Source: Sphaerosporella brunnea (lineage: Eukaryota > Ascomycota > Pezizomycetes > Pezizales > Pyronemataceae). From it: DNA of 64,000 nucleotides. The notes beneath the pieces are model-generated. The model saw nothing but the letters and a program-made list of their open reading frames with translations. It had not been told where the DNA came from and did no database searches. The stretch is from contig VXIS01000146.1 in NCBI GenBank assembly GCA_008704415.1, forward strand, positions 1 through 64,000, written 5' to 3'. The position numbers and the translations under genes were made by a program. Below are positions 21,656 to 33,302 of the stretch, one piece after another (the first letter of the stretch is position 1; each line of letters begins with the position of its first letter).

Positions 21656-23624
21656 TGATGCGGGTTCGGGGGTTTGGATTGTGGAGCATTGAAGATGCGG
21701 TAATCTGCAGCTTCAAACCCCAAGTCAATTGGATGAACACTGACAGAGTTGTGGTAGAAAAAGCATACTTACAACATAGAGGCTCGGCGCAGGACTCGGC
21801 GTGAGACCTGATGCGGGTTCGGAGGTTTGGATTGTGGAGCATTGAGGATGCGGTAATCTGCAGCTTCAAACCCCCAGTCAATCGAATGAAAACTGACGGA
21901 GTTATGACCGGAAAAGCATACCCAAAACTCAGAGGCTCGGCACAAGGTCTCGATGACGGGGGGCGACAAAGGAAAGGGCGGCGATGGGAAGAAGACAAAG
22001 GTTTCTAGATGCTGTAGTCAGTGCGCCCTCACAGTTATGATTCTCACCTAAGCATTGCCTCCTTCATGTGTGCAATCGTACCTCTGAGGGGCTGCTGCGG
22101 GGGGTCCATACAGATAAACTGGAAGAAACCTCTTAGTGTTTCCCCTCTGCAAAAGCATCACTGGGTACTCCACCCGCGCCTATCATGCTCCTCACCTCAG
22201 GTATTTCAACCTCGGGCTTCATCAGAGCATGGTCACCACCCATCCCCTAGACCCTGTGAGGAAGGGTATCGGGAAGGGGTCATATTCTCCGCGTTACCAG
22301 AGAACAGTCACAGCAGCCGCGCCCAGAAACTACCCAGAAGTAGAAGACACAGCATGAAGGGGTGCTAGGGAGAAGCCACAACTGATCCTCAAGCATTCCT
22401 TGCAATAGCCACCGTAACTTCAGGTTTCAGCCTGCTTTGTTTCGTTAGCTAAATTTCATCTCTGCAAGCGGAGGACAAACCGGGTCAAATTTGCAGCAGC
22501 AGGATGCAGCGGTATGCGTAGTTTGGGGTGGAAGCAGAGGGGTGGTGGAGAGTGCGGGGTGGTGCACAAGTAGTCTGTCACTTCAATCTCCAAGTCAATC
22601 AGATGCAAACTGACAGAGTTGAGGTAGGATAGGCATACCCGGAACACAGGTACTCAGACCACATTGCTCGGAGTTGTAGGGCTCGGCAAGGTAGCTTTGT
22701 GGCGCGGGGTGGTGAAGAGCGGCGGGTGGTGGAGAGCACAGGTAGTCTGTCACTTTAATCCCTAAGTCAATTGAATGAAAACTGAAAGAGTTATGGCTGG
22801 AAAAGCGTACTCAAAACATGGTGGCTCGGCACAGGACTCGGCACAGGACTCGGCGTGGAAAGAGACACAGGTTCGAGGTTTTGGATGACAACGGAGGGGC
22901 AGAGCGGCAATAGGAGGAAGACATAGGTTACACTCCTAGATGCTGTAGTCACAGTTATGATTCTCACCTAAGCATTGCCTCCTTCATGTGTGCAATCGTA
23001 CCTCTGGAGGGCTGCTGCGGGGGGTCCATACAGATAAACTGGAAGAAACCTCTTAGTGTTTCCCCTCTGCAAAAGCATCACTGGGTACTCCACCCGCGCC
23101 TATCATACTCCACAGAGCATGGTCACCACCCAACCCCCGAGCCTTGTGAAGGTCTCGGGAGGGGGTCATATTCTCCGCGTTACCAGAGAACAGTCACAGC
23201 AGCCGGGCCCAGAAACTACCCAGAAGTAGAAGACACAGCATGAAGGGGTGCTTGGGAGAAGCCACAACTGATCCTCGAGCATTCCTTGCAGTAGCCGGAC
23301 TCTCTTCAGTTGCAGTACCTCAGGTTTCAGCCTGCTTTGTTTCGTTAGCCCAATTTCATTTGTGTTCTGCAAGCGGAGGACAAACCGGGCCAAATTTACA
23401 GCAGCAGGATCCAGCGGTATGTGGGTGGAAGCGGTGGGGGGGTAGTAGGCGTGGAAGCGGAGGGGTAGTGGGCGTGCTTTGGCGGAGGGGTGGTGGCGGA
23501 GGGGTGGTGGGCAGCGGAAAGGTTGTTGGGCCCGGGGTTGGGACGACTCACGGGACGTCACTCGATCTCCCATTAACCCCCCCGGTCTGGAGTTTGGAGT
23601 GCCAAGCCATCGATAAAAGGGATA

Positions 23625-24412
23625 ACACCCCGCCCAAATGCCAAAGGCCAAAGCGTACCAAAAGCGGGAACTCTCAACGACGTGCCCAAAGACCCTCCCC
23701 TCCGCCGATCAGTAGTTAGCAAAGCTCTCGAAGGGTGTCTCAAAATCCGCAACCCATTCGCGCAGTCAAAGACCCTACCCTCATGATGAAAAAAAGCACC
23801 ATCAAATCAAGCCTCCTTGTTTTCAGGCGGCGGCGGCGGGAGGTATGCCTACTACCTACACAACCCAAGTTGCATTAGTCAGCCCACCCATCGCCGCCGC
23901 CAGTCCGCACACAGTAACCCCCTCCGCACCGAGTGTCCGCTCGCGGCTATCTAACCAGATACCGCCACAGGCGTCCGAAGCGGCCCCCCCCCCCACCCCT
24001 TCCCCCCGCACACCCGACCCGAACTCGAGCCGAGTTGATGAACTGCAGATAGTTCTCAACTCAACACAACTTAAGCGAGCCCCCACTTGGCAGGGTGGCA
24101 CAAGATCTGCCGTTTCCCCTCACAGCTGCAATTCGATGTTTGTTTGGGATAGATGGATGGATAGATAGATAGATATGAAAGTATCCATTGCACAGCAATG
24201 CGGGGTATAAAAAACACGATATGTAGACACACACACACACACACACAAAAAAAAAACCAAAAAACATTTCGCTCGCTCGATCGCTAAACAAAAAGACACC
24301 GGTCCGCATTTCCCCCAAACTCCACTTCCAAACAAGACGGGACAGTTATATCGCCATGCAATGGCGCAGCCATATTGATGATGGTGATATGTAGGACGCA
24401 GGCAGGTCGGCG
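23625..24412. other. Gene-free stretch with (AC)n microsatellite
   Basis: No supported gene. Contains an (AC)n tract at about 24229-24247 followed by A-rich sequence, short gatagatagata tracts, and the 3' flank of the minus-strand gene ending at 24413. Confidence 0.5.
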
Positions 24413-25790
24413 TCAAGCCATCCACCCGTTTGCTCTCGCAACTTCCGTCTCCGGCGACTTTTTGTGGGGTCAGCCACATGCGCGATTCCCAATGATGGAT
24501 GGAGCTTCCAAAAACATACCTCATCGCCCAGAATCCTCATCTTTCCCGAAATCGGGTCCACTCCGATGTGCGTCATGTGCTTGACATCGAACGGGGCGGA
24601 AATCGCAAACTCCTCCTCGTGGATCGTGGCGGGCGCCCACCACGAGGCCATCCGTTGCAGTAGCGACGGCCTCCTGGGTCTCAGCGGCGCCGACTTCATG
24701 GGCGAAGAGATCTTCCCTCCAAACGTGGCCACTCGCTGCAGCATCATACTCTTCGGTCTAGCTCTGCGCTCCACGATGGTTGGGGAGGAGGAGGTGGAGG
24801 AAGCATATTCGCTGCGATACCGCTCTCCGTTGTAGATATCGGTAGCGTAAAGCGGAAGCGGGAGAGCGAGCACATCGTCGACCTTGTCCAAGCTGACGAC
24901 CGAAGCCAGCGAAGACCTCTTCCGCATGTGCATGTACCTCCCCGGGAACGAAAGCCTGCTCATGCGTTTCTTGAGCGGATTTTTGTTGTAGCCGCCGCCG
25001 CCGCCGCCGCCACCTCCACCACCACCTCCTCCTCCTCCTCCGCCCGCTTGGCTTTTCGTCGAGATGGTATCGCGCGATGTTCGCTTACTCCGCGCTCCGT
25101 CGCGCTTGGTGATTTCTTCCACAGCTTTGCAGAGCTGCGCGTAGCTGTTCTTCGCCTCCATATTTGTTTTACTAGTCGTCGGCGAAAAAAAAAAACGTCC
25201 GTTAGCACGCACCAAAGCGAGGGAGGGAGGGTGAAGTGCACAAAGAAGGGAAAATCCACACACCACGTCCAAATCCCAATCATCAAATTCAGCGACAACT
25301 TCTGCTGCTGCAGGTCCGCGAGTATTTCTCTCAGATCATCCTGTTTCGTAGTCCACTTGATGCGATCCCACATCGTGAGCCCGTCGTGGTGGTGGTGGTG
25401 GTGCTGATGCTGGTCGTCGTCGTGGTGCCCCTGACTCTTCTTCTTCGCAACCGCCGCCATATCCAGGCCGTCCAGCGCCTCCTCCAGCTCCGCGAACGTG
25501 AGCACGCAGTGCGTGAGCACCGTCACGAACTGGTCCACGGTGGTCAAACTCATGCGGTCCCGCCGCGTCGCCGTCTCCTGGCTGCTGCTGCTGCTGCTGG
25601 TGGTGATGGCGCGGAGAAATCCGTTGAGCTGCGAAAACACTGCGACTAGCGCTTCAGTCTCTGCGATCACGGAGCGCGCAAGACGCGGCGCGTCGTCGGA
25701 GGCCGCCGTGAAGGCGTAAAGCGTCTTTGTGATCCGGGAGGCTACAGCTGCCAGGCCGACCACAGAGGCCGCGACGGATAGGGGATCCAT
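24413..25790 (-). CDS. STAND_N-domain protein with CRIB motif
   Basis: Model: complement(join(24413..24457, 24520..25171, 25264..25790)), 407 aa, introns 62 and 92 bp. Residues 1-190 match the fungal N-terminal domain of STAND proteins: MDPLSVAASVVGLAAVASRI, ...AVFSQLNGFL, TTVDQFVTVLTHCVLTFAELEE, WDRIKW, LADLQQQKLSLNLM. Inserted are a Ser run and a His-rich stretch (HQHHHHHHD). Mid-protein there is an 18-residue glycine tract. Near the C-terminus ISAPFDVKHMTHIGVD (about 366-381) fits the CRIB (Cdc42/Rac-binding) consensus ISxPxxxxHxxHxGxD. No NTPase domain follows. The last 14 residues come from a 45-bp exon after a gtatgt donor; other acceptors are possible there. Probable role: adaptor reading Rho-GTPase state; this is inference from motifs. 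Confidence 0.85.
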
Positions 25791-26568
25791 GGAAAAAAAA
25801 AAAAAAAAAAAAATTGTTTGGTGGTGTGTGTTTGCGGCCCCCCGTTGGTTGGGTTGGTGAGGAGGAGGAGGAGATTTCTGTCGTGGCCGGCGGGAGGGTG
25901 CAGGATTGGGGGGAGGGGGCGGCGGGAGAACAGAGCGGGGGGGAAGCTCTTTTAGCAGTGCAGAGATACGATACAACGCAGGGTCTTATGTGAGTTAGTT
26001 GGCTGCATGACCTCTTTTTGGTGTCACTACATATGTGAAAATATGCGGGATCTAAGCCCCAAACACGAGCTACAGGTGGCCATGACCTCACGCTGGGCGG
26101 CTGTGGCACCGTCTGGTTGGATACGAGGGGCCACGAATAGGAGTGCTGTTTTGCGAAAGCTTTTAGACGCTGGCATGGAGGTGCTTGCTCACTGCATATC
26201 CGGTAGGTAGGCAGCCACGGTTTAAAGACAGCCAGGTTCATGTCGTTATTACGGCTGTCTACAGTATTTACATGCACCTTCTCATCGTCTCCAATGCAAA
26301 TCCATGGCGGACAAAGAGCCAAATAATTACAAAAGAAACCCTCCATATGCGAGCATAAAAAGGGCCATGGTATGATAAAAAAACGTCTAGAGTTATGCAT
26401 CAAGACAAAGAGAAAAGGCTGAGAGATGGAGTAAAAAAAAAAGAAAACCCACCCAACACGCGGCAACGGGGTGAAATCGAAACCCAAACCCCAAAAAAGA
26501 AAAACAACAACCAACAAATGCAACCGACCCATGATATGATCTAGTTAGGGATCTACTATCTAATCAAT
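25791..26568. other. Intergenic, includes poly(A) tract
   Basis: Starts with an A21 run directly upstream of the STAND_N/CRIB start codon (T-rich in the coding direction, a common fungal core-promoter/5' UTR feature). The rest is the 3' flank of the ABC transporter. No gene supported. Confidence 0.4.
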
Positions 26569-29500
26569 CTATGCCTTCTTCACCTTCTTGTCGCTCTTTT
26601 TTGGCACACGCGCGAGCCAGTAGAAGAACAAGGCTCCCGCGGTGTTGACCGCGATGTACACGAGCAACAGGCCAAAGTTCCTCCAGCGCACGGAATAATC
26701 CGCGCTGACGGCCTTCAAGAACGTGTCCGTATCGGTGATAGTGCAGAACTGGCAGTCGGACGTGGCATCGGGGTTGTAGACGCGACCACCGGCGGCCAGC
26801 GTGTAGTTGGCCATGAAGGTGCCGCAGTCCATCCCCGAGGGAGGCTGGAACTTGAGCACTTCGATGCTGGAGCATTCCACGGTGGTGCCGGCGAGGCCGG
26901 TCGACAGCATAGCGCTGACCAGGTACGTGAACGGCGAAACGCGGTACAGGAAGATCCAGAAGCGCGGGAAAACGGAGGGGCCAGCGAGGACACCGCAGAA
27001 AATCAAGCACAAACTGAAGAGCAGCTGGCCAATGTTACCCGCGGTCTCGGCGGTATCCATCCCGGCGACGAGCATCTGGGAGAACGTCGACGTCCAGAGG
27101 TAGAAGGCCAGAATTAGCAGGAACATCAGACCCGAGCGCTCGTTGAGGGTATCGGTGGGCTGCGCGTTGCGGTAAAGCCCGATCGGATAGTACCAAGAGA
27201 CGAAGGTGAAAACGGCCATCAACGTCTGCCATGGGACCTCGACGATGATGTTGGCGCACATGAATGCCTGCCACGAGTACGTCTTCGAGGGACGCTCACG
27301 GACCTCGTACAGGGAACGCTGGGTGACGAAGTGCGGCATCATCTGCTGCGACAAGTTACCGAAGATGGTGAGCAGCATGAAGATGGCGAACATCTGGTTC
27401 TGCATGCCCTGCAGCGAGTTGTTTGCCATGAAGAACGAGAATCCGATGAACAGCGCGGTGACCGTGCACAGGAAGGCCTTGGACCAGATATACGAGGGAG
27501 TGCGCCAGTACTGCTCGAATACACGCTTGGTGCAGACAAAAAGCTGTTCCCGGAACGGGACGGCGAACTCGGAGGTGCCAGCAACGCTGGGGGCACGGGG
27601 CTGCTTGGAGAGCTCGATTTCCATCTGTTTGAGCTCGGCCTTGACGGCCGCCTTTTCGGGGGAATTGTTCCAGATGGCGTGCCAGTCCTTGTCTGTGGAG
27701 TGGCCAGGAGCGGCACCAATGACTTCCAACATCCACTCGGCGGGGTTGGCCTCGGGCGGGCAGTGGTGAGCGCCATTCTTCTCGAAGTACGAAGTCAAGA
27801 TGTTGGAGTTCTCGCCGATGGGCCCGAAGTAGACAGTTCTGCCTCCACTAGCAAGGAACAGCAGGCGATCGAACTCCTGCATCAGGATGGCCGAGGGCTG
27901 ATGGATCGTGCAAAGAATGGCTTGGCCGTTATTGGCGAGCTTACGCATGAGGGCACAGATTGACCAGGCAGTTTGGGAGTCGAGACCAGAACTAGACCTG
28001 TTGTTAGAAAGTTGCGCAAGGAACTGCAGAGTTTTGCTTACGTAGGCTCATCCAAGAAAAGCAGAAGCTCCGGCTTCGCGGTCAATTCGACAGCGATAGT
28101 CTATCGGGCGTTAGTCGTGGGCAAGGAAAAACATAAAGGAAGGCTTCATACCAGACGCTTTCTCTGTTCGACGTTAAGACCTTCACCAGGAACACCGACG
28201 ACGGCATCGGCATATCCACCCATTTCCAAGAGATCAATGATTTCCTCCACATAGGCCATCTTCTCTTCCTTGCTAACAGACGCGGGCTGGCGGAGGGAAG
28301 CAGAGAACTGCAGGGCCTCACGAACAGTGGAAGTCGACAAATGAAGATCCTGTTGCTGAACGTAACCAGTTTTGCGCTGGAACGAACCATCCCGAGGCTG
28401 ACCATCGACACACATGTTTCCAGTGACAACACCCATGGTAACACGGTTGGCCAAAACATCCAAAAGCGTAGTCTTTCCAGCGCCGGAGACACCCATCAGC
28501 GCGGTCAGAGTTCCAGGCTTCACCCAACCGTCGACGTGGTCCAACAAGCGGCGGTCTTCCTTCTTGATCTTGATATCGTAGACGACATCCTCCCAGTGGA
28601 AAATCGAAGTCTGCTTCTGGATAACGGCGCTGATCTCAGTGGGGTTCATCGATGGAGCGGCAGAGTTAACAGGGAACTTCTCCCGGCTGGCGGACTCGAT
28701 GTCCTTGGGGCCAGCGGAGACCCTTCCACGGCGGAAGACAAGAACTTCACCCTTGGAGCGAGCAGCAGAAATGTACTCGGTAGCAAACAGGTAGGTGAAC
28801 AAAAAGAAACCCATGAACGCGAACTCGATACCCAAGTTCCTCCACAGGTGGCTGTGGCGGTAGTTGTACGATGCCTCAATGAACGCATCACCGGAGATGT
28901 AGGTCTGCCCAGGGACCGATCCGGTATAACTGCAGATGTGGCTCAAGCTGTTGCCGGGCATATCGTACTCGGGAAGAGCACCGTCAAGGCTGGATGGAAC
29001 GTACGACATGCAGGGGTAGTTCTGACCGCTGAACTCGTTCACCATCAATGACTCGAAGGCGTAGCCGATAGGATTGACGTAGTTAATCCATCGGGCGTAG
29101 ACCATCATGTCGCGAGTGGGGATGGTGAAACCGGTGTACACAATGAGAGCCAAGATGAAGATTGCAGCCAGAGGCATGGCCTCGGAAAGCGATCGACTGA
29201 TCGAGGCGATAGTCCGGAAGATGTTACTCATCGTGAGAGTACAGACGAATGAGAAGAGCAAGAAAATGAAGAAAGCGTCCACTTCCCTTCGCAGATTCGT
29301 CATAAAGTACAGTGTCAAGTTGAACGTTATAGCGGTGATAATCTTAGCTGGCATATCGACGATCATCGAAGAGATGGCCTCAGCGAACGGATGATAGAAT
29401 GCGTATTTAGCATGCTTTTCGACGATAGGACGTTGGGCGTACAAGGTGAGGATTTCGAGAGCGGAAGAGAAAGCGTTAAGCAGGACAGCGAAGAACAGCA

Positions 29501-31229
29501 AGGCGCCACGAGAGAAGAAACTCGAGGTGTCCTTAGGGAGGTTGTAAAACACGGAACCAATAATTAAAGCCATTATACTGTTACCAATAGCACCGGAGAG
29601 GGTCATGGACATGTCACCCCTGAGCCGTTTGAAACCACGGCCCATGCAGAGTTTGATCTGGCCAGGGACTGATAGAGTGTATGGGGAACGAGGGTTGGCA
29701 CCCTTTGCCTGTTGGGTGCTGCGGATGTTGCGGAACTCCTCCTCGCGGGTACCGTCGAAGGGGAATTCCTTCTCAAAAGCCTCAATCTCGAGCAAGAGGC
29801 GCTGGCGGTCTTGACTGTCCCTCCACCGGGCAGCGAACTCATCAGGAGTCCGGGGAACCTTGTTCTCGAAGCCGAGCTGCGGCGTCCGCTCGGCAGGGTT
29901 GGTGAGAGATGTGAGGAAATCGGCGGTGGTGCTTCGCGCCGGGCACTGCCAGCCCATGTTCTCGAAGTACTGGCGGGCCTCGGTGGCCCGTCCGAAGTAG
30001 ATTTGGCGTCCTTCGTACAGGACAATCACCTTATCGAAGATCTGCCCCACAGTTAGTCACTCGATTTCCAAATTTCCAGATCAGAAGAAAGCTCACATCA
30101 TAAGCAGCCTGGGGGGCTTGGTAGATAGCAAGACAGCAAGTACTTCCCGCAAGATCGGTGTTCATGCGCAAAGTCTTGACAAACTCCAGGGCGGTAGCGG
30201 AGTCGAGACCTCTGGTCGAGTTGTCCCAGCACTGAAGGGGAGCGCCAGCGAGGGCAACTTCGGCAATGGAGACACGCTTGCGCTCTCCTCCAGAGACACC
30301 GCGGATGAAGTCGTTTCCAACCTTGGTGTTGATGGTGTGCGAGAGACCAAAAACGGCCATGATGACGTCCCTCATGTGCTCTGCGTATTGCTCGCGGGGG
30401 ACGTCGAAGGGGCGAACTCTGGGAGCACGGGCCTCAGCAGCGAATTTCAATGTGTCTCCAACAGTGAGTTGGGGGAAATGAACTGATTCGTGTTAGCCTC
30501 GCCTCACTTCTGAATCGAAACACACTTACCATCAGTTTCAGCCTGGTAAACAACTTCACCACGGAACCGGGAGTGCATCGCCTCGGGGGGGATTCCCTGG
30601 TAGTTGACCACCGAACCATCTCCCACGTGGAAACCGTGGGTCTCGCCAGCAATCGTCTTCAAGAACGTACTGCATCCCGAACCAGGACGTCCCAACACAA
30701 CCAACATCTCCCCAGCATTCAAAACACCCTCAAAGTCCCGGAGGATTTGAATCTTAGTCTTCCTAGAGCTAGCACCTCCTCCCCCAATAACGTCCCGAAT
30801 CATATCCGGAATGCCGTAAAAAATGTTCAACACATCCTTCTGAAAATCCGTCGGAGTGCCGAATCCATGAACGTTCAGGTTACGGAACGAAAAGCCAGCC
30901 TTGAGCACCTCACCGGAGTGGGAAGTATGGTGATGCACCAGAGTCTTGACCCACTGCCGAGCGTTGAATTTCGGGCTGGAAGGGTCAAGCTCGGGGTGCG
31001 TGTTCGGGTCAATGGCGAAGGGATTAACGTCCACGAGGGTTTTTGCTGTAGAAACTCGGGAAAGACCAGCAGGACCTCCAAGTGCGGATGCGTGGGAGAT
31101 CTGCCGTGCTAGCTCCGTCACGCGAGCCTCCGAGATCGCCGTGAAACCGGGCTCCTGCATAGTGCTGCTGCCGGCGCTGTCTGTTGACTCTGGTCGTCGA
31201 GGTTTTCCGTGGAATTCTCCGTCCGCCAT
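26569..31229 (-). CDS. PDR-type (ABC-G) multidrug efflux transporter
   Basis: Model: complement(join(26569..27991, 28042..28100, 28152..30041, 30097..30482, 30530..31229)), 1485 aa, introns 50, 51, 55 and 47 bp. Layout is (NBD-TMD)x2, full length for the pleiotropic drug resistance family. NBD1: Walker [10 protein letters not shown] (180-188), signature VSGGERKR (296-303), degenerate Walker B LQCWDN. NBD2: GVSGAGKTT (879-887), degenerate signature LNVEQRKR, intact [13 protein letters not shown] (about 1005-1017). This reciprocal asymmetry is the hallmark of CDR/Pdr5-like pumps. Two six-helix membrane domains follow the NBDs, with a Cys-containing extracellular loop before the last helix (SDCQFC). 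Expected plasma-membrane exporter of azoles and other xenobiotics; substrate not readable from sequence. The start at 31229 sits in an A-C-C-C-ATGG context. Confidence 0.97.
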
Positions 31230-31980
31230 GGGTGAGAATCGAAGAGAAATGACGAAAACGAGTGTATCGAGAAATTGTTTTCTGGAAGCTTGGAGAAGGG
31301 GCTGACGACCTGATAATATATAAAGCACTCCCATTGTCGGGCGCCATGTATCTTGGGTCCTTCCATTTTCTGTGTATCGATACAACCTTGACGTTTGAGG
31401 CATTAGCGCTCGTTCGGATGCGAGTGCTTCCGGGACGGCCAGGGAGCCGCTTAATTCTTAATTTTCCCGGGAAAATCGAGACCCAGTCGAAAAGCGATGG
31501 TACAAATTTCTCTGCTAAAGGCACCGGATGTTCCTTGTTCCGGGCAGCCCGGTCTATCATAATGACATCTACAGCTCCGCAGCTCCGGGCTCCGGGCTCC
31601 ATCCAACTCCAACATGCTGGTGCAATTGTCATTCGCGGGTGGGAGGGATTTGATTAGTTTGTTGCTCCTGCTTGGTACATGCGAACGGCGTAGATATTGC
31701 ACTGTTCTCTTTGCCGTCGAATATTCGTGCGAAAAAGGGTACCTCTCGAAGTTGAGAAAAAGTTGCCAACCCTAGCCCTGCGCTGCCGCTTTTTTTTAAA
31801 AAAAAATCGGCTGGGCAGCGATAACGAACACGGAGTTCCGAAAAAGGGAGGGAAACGATTGCGAATACACTACGAATTTGATGTGGGTGCCTGAACCAAC
31901 AGGCGTGGCTGTGTCATCAAGCCTTAGCTGAGAACTGCTGGCTCAGCCAGGAGCATCTGAGTTCCGGGGGTCTCGGGCTA
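31230..31980. other. ABC transporter promoter region
   Basis: Upstream of the minus-strand transporter. No coding feature. Contains an A/T tract around 31790-31805. No recognised drug-response element. Confidence 0.4.
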
Positions 31981-32830
31981 TTAATTTTCCGAGCTGATGC
32001 CTTGATCTCCCGGTGATGATCCAGGGCAACGTCCGCCAGTCAGCTCTCGGAATCCCCTCTGAAGGTGAGCTGGCCTTGGCTGTGTTCGTTTGCCATCAAG
32101 ATCTCCATGCATGATTGTGGAGGAATAAACCATGCTTGCAGCCTTCCGTGCGTGTACCTTGGTGGCAGTAGCTGCGCTGTACAGCTCGTCCAGCTCCTCA
32201 TAATTCTCCAGTCCGTGCCTCCTGAATTTTGCCCCACCAGGGTGCTTCTGCACATAACTCGTCCACACATCGTCCGAGCATGTAGAAACTTCACCATCGT
32301 ATCCAAACCCACTCAGATGCGTTAAGTCCCGAAACATTTTCCAGTCCTTTCGAAGCTGCCAGATTGTGTCACTACAATCACATTTCAACTCTTAATGAAC
32401 ATGACATACCATAGTCATTTTGTATCGCTTATTCACAGCTCTTCGTGCTTCATTCCAAGCCCCCGCTTTCCATCCATTGTCTGACTGACGGCCCGGCACG
32501 CTTCATGTCCAGCATCTTGCGTATTAGAGTCGTCGTCATATCATTGATCCAGGACGCGCTGGCACTCCTCGCCTCCTTCTTCTTTCCTGCCTTCTTCGCC
32601 TCCCCCTTGTCCTTCCTCTTGCCCTTGCCCTGCTTTTCTGTCTCCTTCCCGATGGTGCTTTCCCCTTCCTCTTTCCCTCCGCTGTCGCTACGCCAGCATC
32701 TGAATCAGTAGTGTTGCCATCGTTTTCAGGGCTCAGACTCGCTGAGTTCCTCCCCACTGGCACTGCTTGATTCTTCGGGCTCTGTACTGAGCTCCCTTGC
32801 ATTTCTCTTTGCTTGCTTGCGGCCGGGCAT
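31981..32830 (-). pseudogene. Myb/SANT-like DNA-binding protein, frameshifted
   Basis: The central part is clear: LRKDWKMFRDLTHLSGFGYD, then DDVWTSYVQKHPGGAKFR and LENYEELDELY, the pattern of the Myb/SANT-like domain (PF12776 type). A 54-bp intron (32356-32409) joins it to NGWKAGAWNEARRAVNKRY. Further upstream WINDMTTTLIRKMLDMK lies in another frame. The N-terminal part from the ATG at 32830 (MPGRKQAKRNAR, Ser/Glu-rich) changes frame at least twice and meets TGA codons. Several frameshifts therefore make it a probable pseudogene, although unusual splicing cannot be excluded. Such domains are often carried by fungal transposon-derived genes. Confidence 0.6.
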
Positions 32831-33302
32831 TGTGGGATAGCTCAGCAACGGGCAGAAAGCTCGGCGACGGAGAGAAAGCTCGACAACAGGGAGAAAGCTC
32901 GGCGACGACTCGGCGACGGGGGGTGCTTCTCTTTGTGCAGTGAATTTGCCTACACACGGTTAATTGCTTGACTAACTGGCGATTGGGGACGGGGGGGGGG
33001 GCCTTGCACTTGTCGTGAAAACGTGCGCCGTCAAACTATGTGGAGAGAGTATGGGTTCTGGTGGTGTTGGGGAGTATGGGTTCTGGGGTGTCGCACGACT
33101 TGCAGCTGCCAAACGGCAGTTTTTCCCTGGCCGGCAGCCAAACGGGGGCCTAACATGTATCTATCCTGCACTGATCACGGAGGCGACAAACACCGGTTCC
33201 GCTTTGACACACGTGTTGTGCAGTTCTGACACAGCCACCCGATGCTCCTAAACTTTGGACGCAAGGGCCGGAACGGCTCCGTGCTCACATAACTGTCCGT
33301 TT
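32831..33302. other. gene-free stretch
   Basis: Contains several ctcggcgac-type short repeats (32850-32920) and a G-run at about 32989-33000. No gene seen. Confidence 0.4.

Larger units (their letters stand above)
20020..21915. repeat. About 130-bp tandem repeats interrupted by a LINE
   Basis: Near-identical units (ggctcggcgcaggactcgg.. gggggtttggattgtggagc.. ctgatgcgggttcgg) begin around 20030, 21642 and 21782. A diverged inverted unit lies around 18260-18430. The first two were adjacent before the LINE at 20209-21641 inserted into ctcggcgtgagacc. Confidence 0.75.
16464..23624. repeat. 7.2-kb nested inverted-repeat block
   Basis: The ends tatcccttttatcgatggc (from 16464) and gccatcgataaaagggata (to 23624) are inverted copies. 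The homology continues inward for over 100 bp (gttaatgggagatcgagtga / tcactcgatctcccattaac). Each arm contains two related units. Left: about 16464-17600 and 17605-18430. Right, inverted: about 21790-22550 and 22640-23624. For example the motif ggtttgtcctccgcttgcag occurs at about 16660 and 17680, and its complement at about 22465 and 23365. The centre (18.6-21.8 kb) holds short open frames, tandem repeats and a LINE insertion. No transposase is evident. No target duplication seen. Confidence 0.8.

Noticed and set aside
16841..23240. Short ORFs repeated four times in the inverted-repeat arms (about 80-110 codons)
   Set aside because: Frames are not conserved between copies (stops and indels differ) and starts vary, so they look like chance frames in a noncoding repeat.
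23845..24168. Pro/Ser-rich plus-strand ORF upstream of the STAND_N gene 3' end
   Set aside because: Low-complexity composition, no domain, no splice logic; probably noncoding.
24960..25407. Overlapping open frames on both strands around the GGN/poly-His region
   Set aside because: They arise from low-complexity repeats in the STAND_N/CRIB gene and have no domain sense.
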